A stretch of 64,000 nucleotides of DNA from positions 38,254,751-38,318,750 of the forward strand of contig NC_012878.2 in the NCBI RefSeq assembly GCF_000003195.3, given 5' to 3'. The position numbers were made by a program, and so were the translations under genes. Positions 1 through 10,800 of this stretch are shown piece after piece. The notes beneath the pieces are model-generated. The model worked only from the letters and a program-made list of their open reading frames with translations. It did not search any database and was not told the DNA's origin. This DNA is from Sorghum bicolor (lineage: Eukaryota > Streptophyta > Magnoliopsida > Poales > Poaceae). Positions within the stretch are counted from its first letter, which is position 1; each line of letters starts with the position of its first letter.

Positions 1-399
1 GCGAGAATACATTTCATTAGCATTTTCTTTAGGAAGCATTTCAAATGTATTAAGCCTGTTCATCACTAGGTGATAGCGTTCCTCGCGTTCACTCTTAGTT
101 CCCTCATGGAGCGCACAAAGTTCCTTCCAAAGTTCATTGGCGGTTTTGTGGCTCCGAACACGGTTGAACACCTCTTTGCAAAGACCTCTAAAGATGTGGT
201 TTTTGGCCTTTGCATTCCACTTCTTGTTTTCTTGCTCTTGTGGAGTAAGAGCGGTGGCTCTTTCCGGAGGGGCAAACCCTTCGGTCGCGGCTTTTAGGCA
301 CTTTACATCGCATGCCTCAAGGTATGACTCCATCTGTATTTTCCAATACGGGAAGTCATCCCCATCGAACATGGGTGGTGGTCCATCCCCGTTAGACAT
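1..399 (-). CDS. Copia-type gag polyprotein, N-terminal part
   Basis: An open frame of 133 codons starts with ATG at 399 and runs off the left edge of the window without a stop. It begins MSNGDGPPPMFDGDDFPYW and continues with W-N-A-K-A-K, ELWKELCALHEGT and a YHLVMNRLN-like stretch. This is the usual N-terminus of gag in large grass and legume Ty1/copia (SIRE-like) elements, in the DUF4219/UBN2 region. Gag would form the cytoplasmic particle that packages element RNA. The start lies about 40 bp inside the primer-binding site, where gag normally begins. No frameshift is visible in this piece, so the element may be fairly young; its pol region is outside the window. The SIRE assignment is from memory of the motif; copia gag itself is well supported. 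Confidence 0.85.
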   Translation of the reverse strand, partial: MSNGDGPPPMFDGDDFPYWKIQMESYLEACDVKCLKAATEGFAPPERATALTPQEQENKKWNAKAKNHIFRGLCKEVFNRVRSHKTANELWKELCALHEGTKSEREERYHLVMNRLNTFEMLPKENANEMYSR

Positions 400-437
400 C
401 TTTCTCTAGGCGGTGAAGCCTAAATAATGAGCACTAG

Positions 438-449
438 GCTCTGATACCA
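438..449 (-). other. Primer-binding site, initiator tRNA-Met type
   Basis: Read on the minus strand this is TGGTATCAGAGC, the standard complement of the plant initiator tRNA-Met 3' end used by Copia elements. It is separated from the LTR end at 452 by two bases (AT), the usual spacing. Confidence 0.92.
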
Positions 450-451
450 AT

Positions 452-1997
452 TGAAAGGATCAAGATGCCCAAGAGGGGGGGTGAATTGGGGTTCTCTAAA
501 AAATTAAGCAACCTATAAGCTCCAATTCAACCCCTTGTGCCTAGTGTGATTTAGAGAGCTACCGGATAAAAGTTTTGCAACCTAGTTCCAATCCTATTCT
601 AGCATGGCAATTCTAAGAATGTAAAAGCACAAAGTAAATGCTAGAAAGTAAAGGAGTAGTGGAAGAAAGTGCTCGGCGATGTTTTGCCGAGGCATCGGAG
701 AGTCGCCACTCTCCACTAGTCCTCGTTGGAGCACCCACGCAAGGGTCTTGCTCCCCCTTGGTCCGCGCAAGGACCAAGTGCTCTCTACGGGCTGATTCTT
801 CGACACTCCGTCGCGGTGAATCGCCCAAAACCGCTCACAAGCTTGACACGAGCCATCCACAAGAACTCCGGGTGATCTTCGTGCCTCCAATCACCACCGA
901 ACCGTCTAGGTGATGGCGATCACCAAGAGTAACAAGCAAAGAACTCTCACTTGACCCAAACAAGGCTCTAGAGAGTGGTGGATGCACACTTGACTCTTGG
1001 AACTCACTAGAGGAGGATTCTCTCAAGAAATCACTCAAATCTCAATCCTCTCTAGGCTCTTGCAACACTCTTGCTCCACAACAAGGTTCTCTTATGTTCA
1101 AATGGGCAAGAGTGCTCTCATGGACGAGGTGGAGAAGTATAAATACTATCCACCAAGTCCAAAGGTCGGCCAACCGTTTTCCACTGAAAACAGGGTCACC
1201 GGACGCACATTATGTTGCACCGGACGCACTGCACCGAGCGTCCGGTGCTCATAACGGCTACCTGCACTTTTCTTTGACAGGTCACCGGACGCTAACTCCC
1301 AGCGTCCGGTGCATCGTCCGGTGCTCGGGGAAACTTTACATGCTCCCTGCGCATGGGACCGGACGCTACCCGGTGCGTCCGGTGCTAGCGTCCGGTGCTC
1401 AAGGGAACTTTGCAAGCTCCCTGGGTAAGGGACCGGACGCTACCCGGTGCGTCCGGTGCTAGCGTCCGGTGTCTAACCCTAAGCACTGGCCTGTTCTAAC
1501 GGCTAAGGACCTCACCGGACGCACTCACAGAGCGTCCGGTGCAGCGTCCGGTGCCCGATTGGGCACCCAAACTTCGTCGAAACGCGATTGCTCCAAAACG
1601 AAGTTGGTTTCTCTCGATCTAAGGACTATCTCTGAGCTGCCTTGTGTTAGGTTTACCAAGTGTGCACCACACCTAAACCTAAAGCCTTGCCTAAGTCAAG
1701 CTACTAGATCAAAGCCCCTCTTAATAGTACGGTTAAAGGAAAACAAAGTCCTAAACTACTCTAAGTGCCCTTCTTCACCTTATGGCACTTAGACCTAGTC
1801 TAGTCTTGACGATGTCCATCCATCCTTTGAGAACCGAAACGATTTCGACTATTAAGTTGGCATTTACGTCTCTGTCCATCGAGTACCTATTTACCATGAC
1901 CTTACCTATGACTTTGCCTCTGCAAAACACACGTTAGTCATAGTAATCAACAATGTCATTAATCACCGAAATCACTAAGGGCCTAGATGCTCTTTCA
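452..1997 (-). repeat. 5' LTR of the left-edge Copia element
   Basis: The two ends form a terminal inverted repeat, TGAAAG at 452-457 and CTTTCA at 1992-1997. The inner end abuts the primer-binding site and gag. On the minus strand this is the 5' LTR, about 1.55 kb, a typical length for SIRE-like elements. An AT-rich GTATAAATAC motif near 1137-1147 could act as a TATA region but this is weak. The other LTR is off the left edge, so the target duplication (GTGTT would be the candidate at 1998-2002) cannot be confirmed. Confidence 0.85.
1190..1560. repeat. CCGGACGC/GCGTCCGG repeat array within the LTR
   Basis: CACCGGACGC or GACCGGACGC and its complement GCGTCCGGTG recur at least a dozen times, in paired inverted orientation. 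The units starting near 1359 and 1430 are a 71 bp near-identical tandem duplication. The array is much more GC-rich than its surroundings and has many CG dinucleotides. Confidence 0.85.
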
Positions 1998-3600
1998 GTG
2001 TTCTTATTTTTTTTATCTTCTCGTTCTAACCTCGATTCGCTATTTTGAGACCGATTTGATTCGTTCTTTTTTGCGTTAGCTTGAGTTATGACGTGAGTTG
2101 AGCCTTTCCACGGAAGGAAATGAACTAATTCTTCATGAGCTCATAGATCAGGGTGATTTCATGGCTAGGGTTCAAGAAACTCTCCTTTTTCCCTTCCCTT
2201 TTGATTTTCTGTTGATTGGCTTCAAATTAGGAGATGATCTCCAAGAGGTACCTCACCTATTACCTTATGACTGTGTGGTTAAAATTTTGTGGCAATTGGT
2301 TTTGATTTAATAGCCCAACAATTAGATTTTTGGTTAGAGGCGATTTTTGGAGCTCTCTGATCTTGCTGATTCACGATTCGCGGACAGTCCGCTAGTGAAC
2401 CATGGATAGTCTGAGTGTCATGGGATAGTCCTACGTGGTTTCGGGTGTTTTGGGGTTTTTGAAGTGCAGACAGTCCTAGAATTATTCATGGACAGTCCGG
2501 AGTTTATTTTTTCGCCAAGACTCAAAATTGGTCCAGCAATTTAGGGTTTCTATTTTTTGAACTGGACAGTCCACAGTACTGTAGCGCACCATCCGCGGTA
2601 TTCGAGGTACTATAGCAAACAGTTCGCCACCTCCAGTTTTGTGCAGTTTGATCCGTTTTTTTGGAGGTTTGTTTCTTTCGGTGCTCGAGTACTTTTGGGT
2701 GTGCCTAGGACATCACGTGTGGTATCTTGCTACTAGTTAGCACATGTATCTCACGTCGTTGATTAGTGTTTATTTTGGGTTGTTTGTGAGCCAAGAACCA
2801 AAAGTTTCAAAAGAAATTTGAGGCTCCCATTCACATCTCCTCTAGTCGTTGTTTCGGGTCCTTCAGCTATCCTTTCTTATTATGTGCTATGTATGCTAAA
2901 CTCAAATTATTGCTGGTGGTAAAAACACTAACGATCACATTTGTTAATCGCCTATTTACCTAGGCGGATGTCGGTGAGCATTCTCAGTCGACCATCTCTA
3001 TTAATCAACTATTCATAGAGACAATCACACAAGTATACCGGCCTCTATGTAAAAAATTAATAGAGACGTGCATTTTCGTGACGTACGATAGCATCTAAAA
3101 GCAAGGGAATATGGGAAGTGAATATGGTAAAGGATACCAAGCCTAATTAAGTTTCTCGATGATTTTAGATGTCTTTTCAGTAAAATATTCTACAAAGAAA
3201 TTTGGATGGATCTTCCACCCATAGAATGTGCCAATCTTATCGTCGCTGGCAAGTGGTATCGTATCACCCGTCATGGAAATACCAGCAATCCATCTAGTCG
3301 ACATTATTATTTTCTTTTCTTTTCCTAGTCGCACTATAGTAGTCCTAATATTCCAGTACTACAGCCTTGGTGATGTCCTGTCTGGATGAGACACCTGTTA
3401 TTTCGCTAGAGAGGTACCTAAAAACACGGCCTGTGTTAATTTGGAGGCCGTCCCTTGAAATCTTTTTAGGAGTGACCGTTGAATATACATTTCGAACCAA
3501 CAGAAACAAATATAAATGCTACTCCCAAAATATCTGGGACAGTTTTTTTTTCTTAATTATGATGAAAAGGACATTGTGGGTGGCCAACTCCAATGTTTAC
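1998..3600. other. Intergenic, repeat-derived, no gene
   Basis: No convincing coding sequence is seen. Between about 2365 and 2640 short palindromic GGACAGTCC or CGGACAGTCCG motifs recur (2381, 2490, 2565), resembling decayed LTR sequence. From 2930 to 3080 there is an AT-rich stretch with repeated ATAGAGAC-like words. The last few hundred bases are the presumed upstream region of the transporter gene. Confidence 0.5.
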
Positions 3601-3645
3601 ATATCTACTAGCTACTAGTGTGACACACACTTCACCGTGCCTGGA

Positions 3646-3656
3646 CATATATATAT
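3646..3656 (+). promoter_or_regulatory. Probable TATA box of the NPF gene
   Basis: An ATATATATATA run lies about 83 to 93 bp before the start codon at 3739, at a distance that fits transcription starting near 3680-3690 with a short leader. No transcript evidence is available, so this is a positional guess. Confidence 0.4.
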
Positions 3657-3738
3657 CTATAAGTATAAGCGATCGACACATCAAAACAAACCTTCCCAGC
3701 GCGAGGAGCGAGCGAGAGATCGAGAGAGATTCAGCAGC

Positions 3739-4847
3739 ATGGAAACAAACGTGCCGGAAGAAAAAAGGACCAGTGCCTCTCGCCAAGGCCTTCACGTCGA
3801 TCACGAGTCCCTGCAGCAGCCGCAGAGCGATCACAGGAGGAAGGGTGGATGGATCACCTTCCCTTTCCTCGGAGGTCTCTCTCGCCGTTGCTCTCTCGGT
3901 TGAATCGATGGATCCATCCATGCATCATGGTCGTTTGTTAAATATGTGCATCTCATATGGTTGCAGCGGCTATGATGGGTCTGGGTGTGGCGATGAGCGG
4001 CGTGCTGAGCAACCTAGTGGTCTACCTGATCAAGGAGTACAACGTGCCGAGCGTGGACGCAGCTCAGATCTCCAACATCGTCGCCGGCTGCCTCAGCTTG
4101 GCCCCTGTGGCTGGAGCCGTCGTCGCCGATGCCTTCTTCGGCTGCTACCCTATCGTTGCCATCTCCATGGCCTTCTCCGTCCTGGTCAGTCGTGTGTTTT
4201 CTTGATCGTACACACAACAGTACAGGCTCGTGTGTCCTTGCTGCTGACGACAAGACTAATGCGTGCGCGCGCATGCAGTCCTCGGTTGTCTTCACCCTCA
4301 CGGCAAGCCTGCGCGGCCTCCGCCCAGCGCCGTGTCATCTCGGCGCCGGCAGCCCCTGCGAGCCCGCATCGGCCGGGCAGATGGCTGCGTTGTACGCCGG
4401 GGTGTTCCTGATGTGCGTGAGCGCCGCGGGCTCGCGGTTCAACCAGGCGACCATGGGCGCCGACCAGTTCGACTCCGCCGCCGACCGCGACGTGCTCTTC
4501 AACTGGTTCTTCGTCTTCCTCTACGCGTCCTCCGTGGTCGGCTCCACGGTCATCGTCTACGTCCAGGACACGGTGTCGTGGACGCTGGGGTTCGGCATCT
4601 CCGCTGCCTCCAGCGTGGTCGGCCTCGTGGCGTTGCTCCTCGGCACGCGGTACTACCGCCGGTCAGCCGTGCGGGGCAGCCCGTTCACTGGGCTCGCTCA
4701 GGTGGCCGTCGCCGCCGCAAGGAAGTGGAAGGTCAACGTGCCGACGTCTGGGGAATTGAAGTTTTACCACGGCCGACCACGGCGAGGTGACGCCGACGAC
4801 AAAGCTGGTAATGGCGACACTGACCTTGCCCCAAGCGACAGCTTTAG
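3739..4847 (+). CDS. NPF exons 1-3 with two short introns
   Basis: Exon 1 (3739-3874) ends G|GTCTCT in phase 1. Intron 1 (3875-3966) ends TTGCAG. Exon 2 (3967-4184) ends CTG|GTCAGT in phase 0. Intron 2 (4185-4278) ends CATGCAG. Exon 3 (4279-4847) ends TTTAG|GTAAG in phase 2. Joining exons 1 and 2 restores the expected FPFLG-A-A-MMGLG helix-1 reading. The start at 3739 was chosen because it is the first ATG of the conserved frame after the likely leader; an upstream in-frame ATG at 3637 overlaps the TATA region and gives no conserved residues. Codons are strongly GC-ending, as in many grass genes. Confidence 0.85.
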
Positions 4848-7800
4848 GTAAGAAAAATTATGCTCTTCAGCGCATATCCTAATCCATAGTAATATATATA
4901 ATAATGTGTGCTGCGCGATCACTAAAATAGTTTTATAGTCGATTAGACAATAGGACTGATCATTTTTAGTGCCACTCTTAAGGTGGTTTCAGTAGGGTGT
5001 TTAGTTGTGGGTGTTAAAGTTTAACAGGTACAGTAGTATTTTTGTTTTAATTGGCGATTAGTTTCTAATCATGAACTAATTAGGCCTAAAAGATTTGTCT
5101 CGCAAATTATTCTTTAGCTGTGTTTTTAGTTTCGTTTATAACCATGTATATGTCCAAATATTTGATAAGACGAAAGTTAAAATTTAACAAGGCAAACCAA
5201 ACGGGACCTAATAATATGGTGACGTCTGGCTATAGTGCTATACCCATTCCAGTTTTTACAACCAGGACCCCGTCGAGTGATGATCAGGACACTGGCTAAT
5301 CCTCCAATCACAAGTACATGGCGTGTTTAACATGATTATAAAAATCTTATTATAATTTTATATTATTATGAAAGTCTTGAGAAGATTCTTTCTATGTAAC
5401 GCACGACTTATAATGTGTTAGAGCAACTCCAGTCCAAGTTCTCAAATTAGATCCCTAAAACTCTATTTGTAGGCTGGACTAAAAAAATAAAAACCCAAAA
5501 TTACATCCAACTCCAGCCCAACACCCTATCCTCCGCTCGCACCGCTCGCACCCTATCCTCCGCTGGGGGACGCGACGAACCCTCGCCGTCGGCGCGGCCG
5601 CAGCAGCAGGGGGACGCGGATGCCCCGCCTGTCCTCACACCGCTGCTGGGGTCGCTAGACGGTGGCGTGCGGCCATTGACGTTGGCCAACCGGTGCTTCG
5701 CCGTGGTGTTCATGGTATTCGTCCCAATGTACTTGTCCGCTAGCCCCTCCCGGTTGCCGCCGTCGCCGATGGTGACGTACATGGCGCGCAGGGGTCCTCC
5801 TTGCCGGCGTAGACGCGCTTGAACCTCTCGTACGCGTGGACGTGTCCGGCGAACAAGGCGTCGACGCGGGCGCCGTACAGGAGCACCTCCATGGCGTCCT
5901 GCATGGCGGCGCCTTCCCCCTGGTGCGCCTCGTTGATGTTGTACCACGGCGCGTGCACAAGCGCGAGCACGAACACCGACGTCCTGCCGCCGCCGCGGCG
6001 GCGGTCGAGCGCCGCGAGGTCGGCGCGGAGCCACCGTTGCTATGTGCTTCCGGTGCCGTAGTCAGTGTAGGAGCCGAGCATGACGACGTGCACGGCGCCA
6101 CCGACGACGTCGAAGGAGTAGTAGAGGTTGTCGCCCGACGGTGGCGCGGCACCGGCGCCGTGGGAGACGGAGACGTCGTAGGGCATGCGCCACCGCACGT
6201 TGTAGGCCTTGAACGGCTTCGGCTCCACCAGCGGCAGCTTCTCGACCTCGTGATTGCCCTGCGTCGCCATCCACGACCGCGCACTCGCCATGGTCGTCTG
6301 GCTCTCGCCGGACACCGGGTCAATGGTCTCGGCCGCTAAGTCGTTCCTACGGCTCAGCGACGACGAGGATGACGACAGCGGGGGCAGCGCCGGCGGCGCA
6401 GAGGACAAGTGTTGCGTCTACCTCGCCGGTATGCGGGAGGACCAGGTGCTCCGGGCGCTGCCGCGATGCGGCCACTGCTTCCACGACAAGTGCATCGGCA
6501 AGTGGCTCAAGGCGCACCCGACGTGCCCCGTGTGCCGGACCACCGCCGTAGCGCGGAGCCAGGCGGCGGCGGCGGCGGCGGTGCGGTTCCGCCATGCGCT
6601 ACCGCGTGCCGGCCGAGGTGGGGAGGGGGAAAAGTGGGGTGTGTCCCACAGGTAGGGGGAAGGCAGATTAGGGGGCTCAAACTAAAATTTGGAGGACATG
6701 TAAAATGGGGCTTAAGTAGGGACTCCACTGGAGTTGATTTTTTTATTAAAACCCCTAAAATTTTGAGTAGGAGTTCAAGTAGGGGCATGGTTGGAGTTGC
6801 TTTTAATTGGAATATTTGTATGGAATTTATATGATATTATTATGAGAGTATAATAGATTTGGAAGCCATATGATTTTTTTTAAAGGTTACCCGTAAAACA
6901 GTAGGTTATATCATTACTCTTTTCTGAAAGGGAAGAGAAAAAGAGAAAGTCATTAACCCATTGTCCGATGGTCACTATATGTCCCAATATATAGCGTATA
7001 AAGCTTGACTAAGAGCCCATTTAGATTCATTAGTGCTAATATAATAGTTAGTTCCAGTAGAAGAAAATCAGCTATATAGCTTTTTATTCACAGGGCTATT
7101 GGTGAACCTATTAAGTTGAAGCCCGTTTGGATTCTCCATCTAATAGTTAGTACTCTCTCCATTCTAAATTATAGGGCATTTTAAGAATCTTGGAGAGACA
7201 AATCATTTTAAGTTTGACTAAATTTATATAATAAGATAATAACATTTATGATATTAGCTAAGTATTATTAGGTTCTTCATTAATTATATTTTCATAGCAT
7301 GTCTAGGATATCATAAATCTTTATAATTTTTTTCTATAATTTTGATCAAACTTAAGATTATTTCACTCTCCAAGATTTTTTTAATGCCTTATAATTTGGG
7401 ATGGACCGAGTAGTAGCTACTTTGCTTCAAGAACTTAGTTAATAATAACTTTTTATTAACTAGATAGTTCATTTAAGCTATTATTAGTTGAACAATCACT
7501 AATACAAAATAATTTCTAAAGGCGCCGGATATTTTCGGTAGAGCCAGCTCAATGAGCCACCTCTGAAAATCGTTTCCGAGCCATCTCTAGAAATCAAATT
7601 TTAGAGGTGACTGGATCTAAAGTTATCTCTAAAAATCTCTTTCTAGGTAGAGGCTGCTGGACCTAAAGTCATTATTAAAATAGGTGCAACATAGTAAAAT
7701 TTGTAACTTTTTCAAACAAAGTCAGTTGAAGAGATCTGGAACTTTGTAGTTGATAATTTTTCATTTGAAAGCACTAAAATCATCAAAAGTTTGTTTAAAT

Positions 7801-10800
7801 GTCTCATATTTTAAAATTCAATTTTTTGAGTTTTTTAAACTACCCTGGATGGAGAAACAACCAATCAAATTTATAGATCACAAAAAGATATCAAACATTG
7901 CAGTTGAATTTTTTTATATCATCAAGTTCCCAAAATTTCGTTTGAAGTCTACACAACATGAAATTCAAATTTTTCAAATGATCGATCTTGTATGGAGAAA
8001 CGGCAAAAACTAAAGTTGTAGAACCCGTAGATATATCCAACCTTTTCATTTGAAATCATCTACTAAAAAAATTGTGATTGAATTTTCACATTTGAAGTTC
8101 AACCTTTTCAAATGACCTCGGATAGACAAATTTAACACTATATGTAATTTTGCAGTTGAAAACCAAATTTTATTTGAATTCGTTTAGGATCCTACATATT
8201 AATTTTAAAATCAAGTAAAATGAATATAATGGGTTAACTTTGGGTGCACTGAATAGTAGTAGAATGCGCGAGGTTCTAGGTTACGCCGTCACGGGTTCAA
8301 GGCTTCGCTACAGCACCCACACGTATATTGCTCTTAAATTAACGTGTGGCTGCTTGGTGAGCTGGTGGCAGACTCCCCAGACTAAAAAGTAATTAGCTGT
8401 TAAAAAAGTTCCATTGAGAGATTGTATTTCAAGCTATCTCAAGAGCTATCCCCAAACGTTTCTATAATCAAGCCACTCATAAGGTTTTGGCTGTATTTCC
8501 ATTGATTGATCGGAATGAGCTATCGTTGTCAGCCACCTCTATAAATCCCTTCTTGTCAGCCACCTCTACAAATCCCTTCTAGAGACTATGGGACAAGTGT
8601 TTCTATAAATCGCTTATTTGTTGTAACGCAGCCGCCTTTAAAACGTATCTAAGAAGTAGGGTGTTTGAAACCATTATTACTAATTTTAGCTTCTAGTACC
8701 AATTAACTCTATTTTATTTATTACAATGTGGCTTTTTCGACGGACATGCACCGGCTTTAACAACAAGTTAAGAGTATCCCAACCGTTTGACAAATAAGCT
8801 TTTGCATTCATGTATTTGCAAAAAAGTCTAAAAAAACACCGGTTTGGCAATTGGGCTTTACAATTTTGCTAACTTGTCAAATAGAGGGGAAAGACTCGCA
8901 TATATGCCAAGCTCCTCCGCGCTTGGCATCACGTCCCTCGCGCAAAATCCGTCGTCCCCGCGTGTGGTCGCACGACTACTCCCTCCTCCCACCGTCATAC
9001 TTCTTTTTTCAAGTAATTAATGTCAAACCGTTGAAGGTTGCCTCTTTACACCTTTGCCATATTTTTTTGTGACTTGGCAAACTCCCTCATTTACCAAACG
9101 AACTATGCAAAACGGTTAGGGATGCTCTTAATGAGAATCTAAAACAAACTTTTTGGCAATCCGACATGATATAACGCGACTTTGTTACAAAAGGGAAGGT
9201 GCGAGTACGACAATGATTAGCTACTCATGCATAAATGTTTATATGTTTAAAGCTTCTCGTGTGACCTTTTAGCCTGCAGTAAGCATAAATCCCTTCCGCG
9301 CCCATGCGTATACAGCAATGTGTGCGGTGCACAATCCAGAGCTTTATATTATTCTGAAGCGCCGGAATACCTTTACGGCTTTACATCATCGTCTTCTTGT
9401 GGGCTGTTTATGCGGCGAATCCACGCAAACGCCCTGGCCGTGTGCTCCAGTTTATTAATTAGGCGCTGATCATCTACTATGCTACTAATAGCAGGGAGCT
9501 TTTACTAGGCGTTGAAGATCTACTACTACTAATAGAAGGCCGTCATGCCAAAATCTGATTATGCTTTTCTTTTGGAAGAAAACTCTGATGATCATTCTTT
9601 AGCCTGTTGAAAAGGATTTAATAATTCACTTGTCATTTAATAAGGGGAATCCGCGCTTCAGCTGCTGTAGCCGCTGCTGCAGCTGTTGCAGCCGCAGCCG
9701 CTTATTCCTGCCGCTATTCGGGCCAGCAGCTAACACCAAAATCTATTTTTTTATAATTTCTCATCACATCGAACATTAAATATAGATAAAAGAAATAATA
9801 TAATTTGTAAGACAAAATTTTTAAATCTAATTAGTTCAAGTTTTCATAATAATTATCAAATACAAACGAAAGTACTACAATATCTAATTTTTTTAAAAAA
9901 AGGTCTAAACAATCCAAACCAGAATCCATAGGTCGTTGCGGTCGTTTCCAACCGGTCCAAATCTCTTTTCTGCGCTCTTTTCTATCTAAACGTGTGCTAA
10001 CACTGTTTTCACATGTCTATCCAAATGTAGGGGATTGCTAGTAATCCCATCTTTTTCATATCTAGTAAGTTTTCATAGGTCTACTTTAAATTATGTTTCT
10101 TAATGACATAGATGGGTAATTTTAAATGTAGAAATGAAAATAGAAAATTGTTTTATATCTATTAAGTTTTCGCTTGTCTACAAAATATCATTTTTTTTAA
10201 TAACACGTGTTATAGGGTCCCCTAATTAATGTCAAACGGTGTTAGCACACGTTTCTAAGAGGATTATGCTTTTAGTGACGACAATAAATAATTGTGAAAG
10301 CGATTCCTTAGTAGGAGTATCATATTGATGATCATGTTTGCTATATAATTTGGCCAATGTTTTAAATATCGGGCTAAGGTGTTTAGCGGTATATCACTAA
10401 AACAATTAATAGCGGAGCTAAATCGGACTATAACGACTAAATTGTACATAAATACAATAGCGGCACCCTGCCTCAAAAGACTATAGCGACTAAATTGTAC
10501 ATTTCAGCCAACAGTAATTTCAGCCTTAACTTTTGAGACCAGCGAACAGGCCAGCAGCTATAGCGAGAGATTTCAAACTAGATTTGATATCTCAACAGAG
10601 CAAAAACAAACAAAATAAATTTGTTACAATATCAGTGTCGGTTATTGCTAACCAATAAAACCACATTTATGTTTCTTGGACTTGTCAGGTACTGATGCTT
10701 CTTCAGTGTTGGTTATTGGTATAACCAATAAAACACCATTTATTATTAATTAAATGCCATTGGTCTTGCTCCATCTCGCTTGTATGGTCAGGCTGTGCCT

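Larger units (their letters stand above)
5421..6802. mobile_element. TIR transposon carrying captured gene fragments
   Basis: GAGCAACTCCAG at 5421 faces the complement GGAGTTGCTT ending at 6802. Subterminal AT-rich stretches also pair loosely (CCCTAAAACTC with the CCCCTAAAATTTTGAG region). Flanking TTA on the left and TTA after 6802 would fit a three-base target duplication, but this is not certain. The 1.38 kb interior is GC-rich and exon-like, unlike the AT-rich intron around it. It holds a purple acid phosphatase fragment on the minus strand and a RING-H2 fragment on the plus strand, with no transposase. The structure is that of a Pack-type non-autonomous element that duplicated host gene pieces; the superfamily is undetermined. 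Confidence 0.7.

Noticed and set aside
1190..1560. CRISPR-like array
   Set aside because: The repeats are paired inverted LTR words with irregular spacing in a plant retrotransposon; CRISPR arrays do not occur in plant nuclear genomes.
3593..4411. A 272-codon plus-strand frame overlapping NPF exons 1-3
   Set aside because: It runs through both introns in the wrong frame and has arginine/serine-rich nonsense; the conserved transporter residues lie in another frame.
5501..6323. Long arginine- and proline-rich frames on the minus strand
   Set aside because: Shadows of GC-rich codons; the purple acid phosphatase motifs are in a different frame that is broken.
8255..8400. Possible tRNA-derived SINE (GGTTCTAGGTT and GGGTTCAAGGC words)
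   Set aside because: A B-box-like word is present but no A box at the right distance, no poly-A tail and no target duplication were found.
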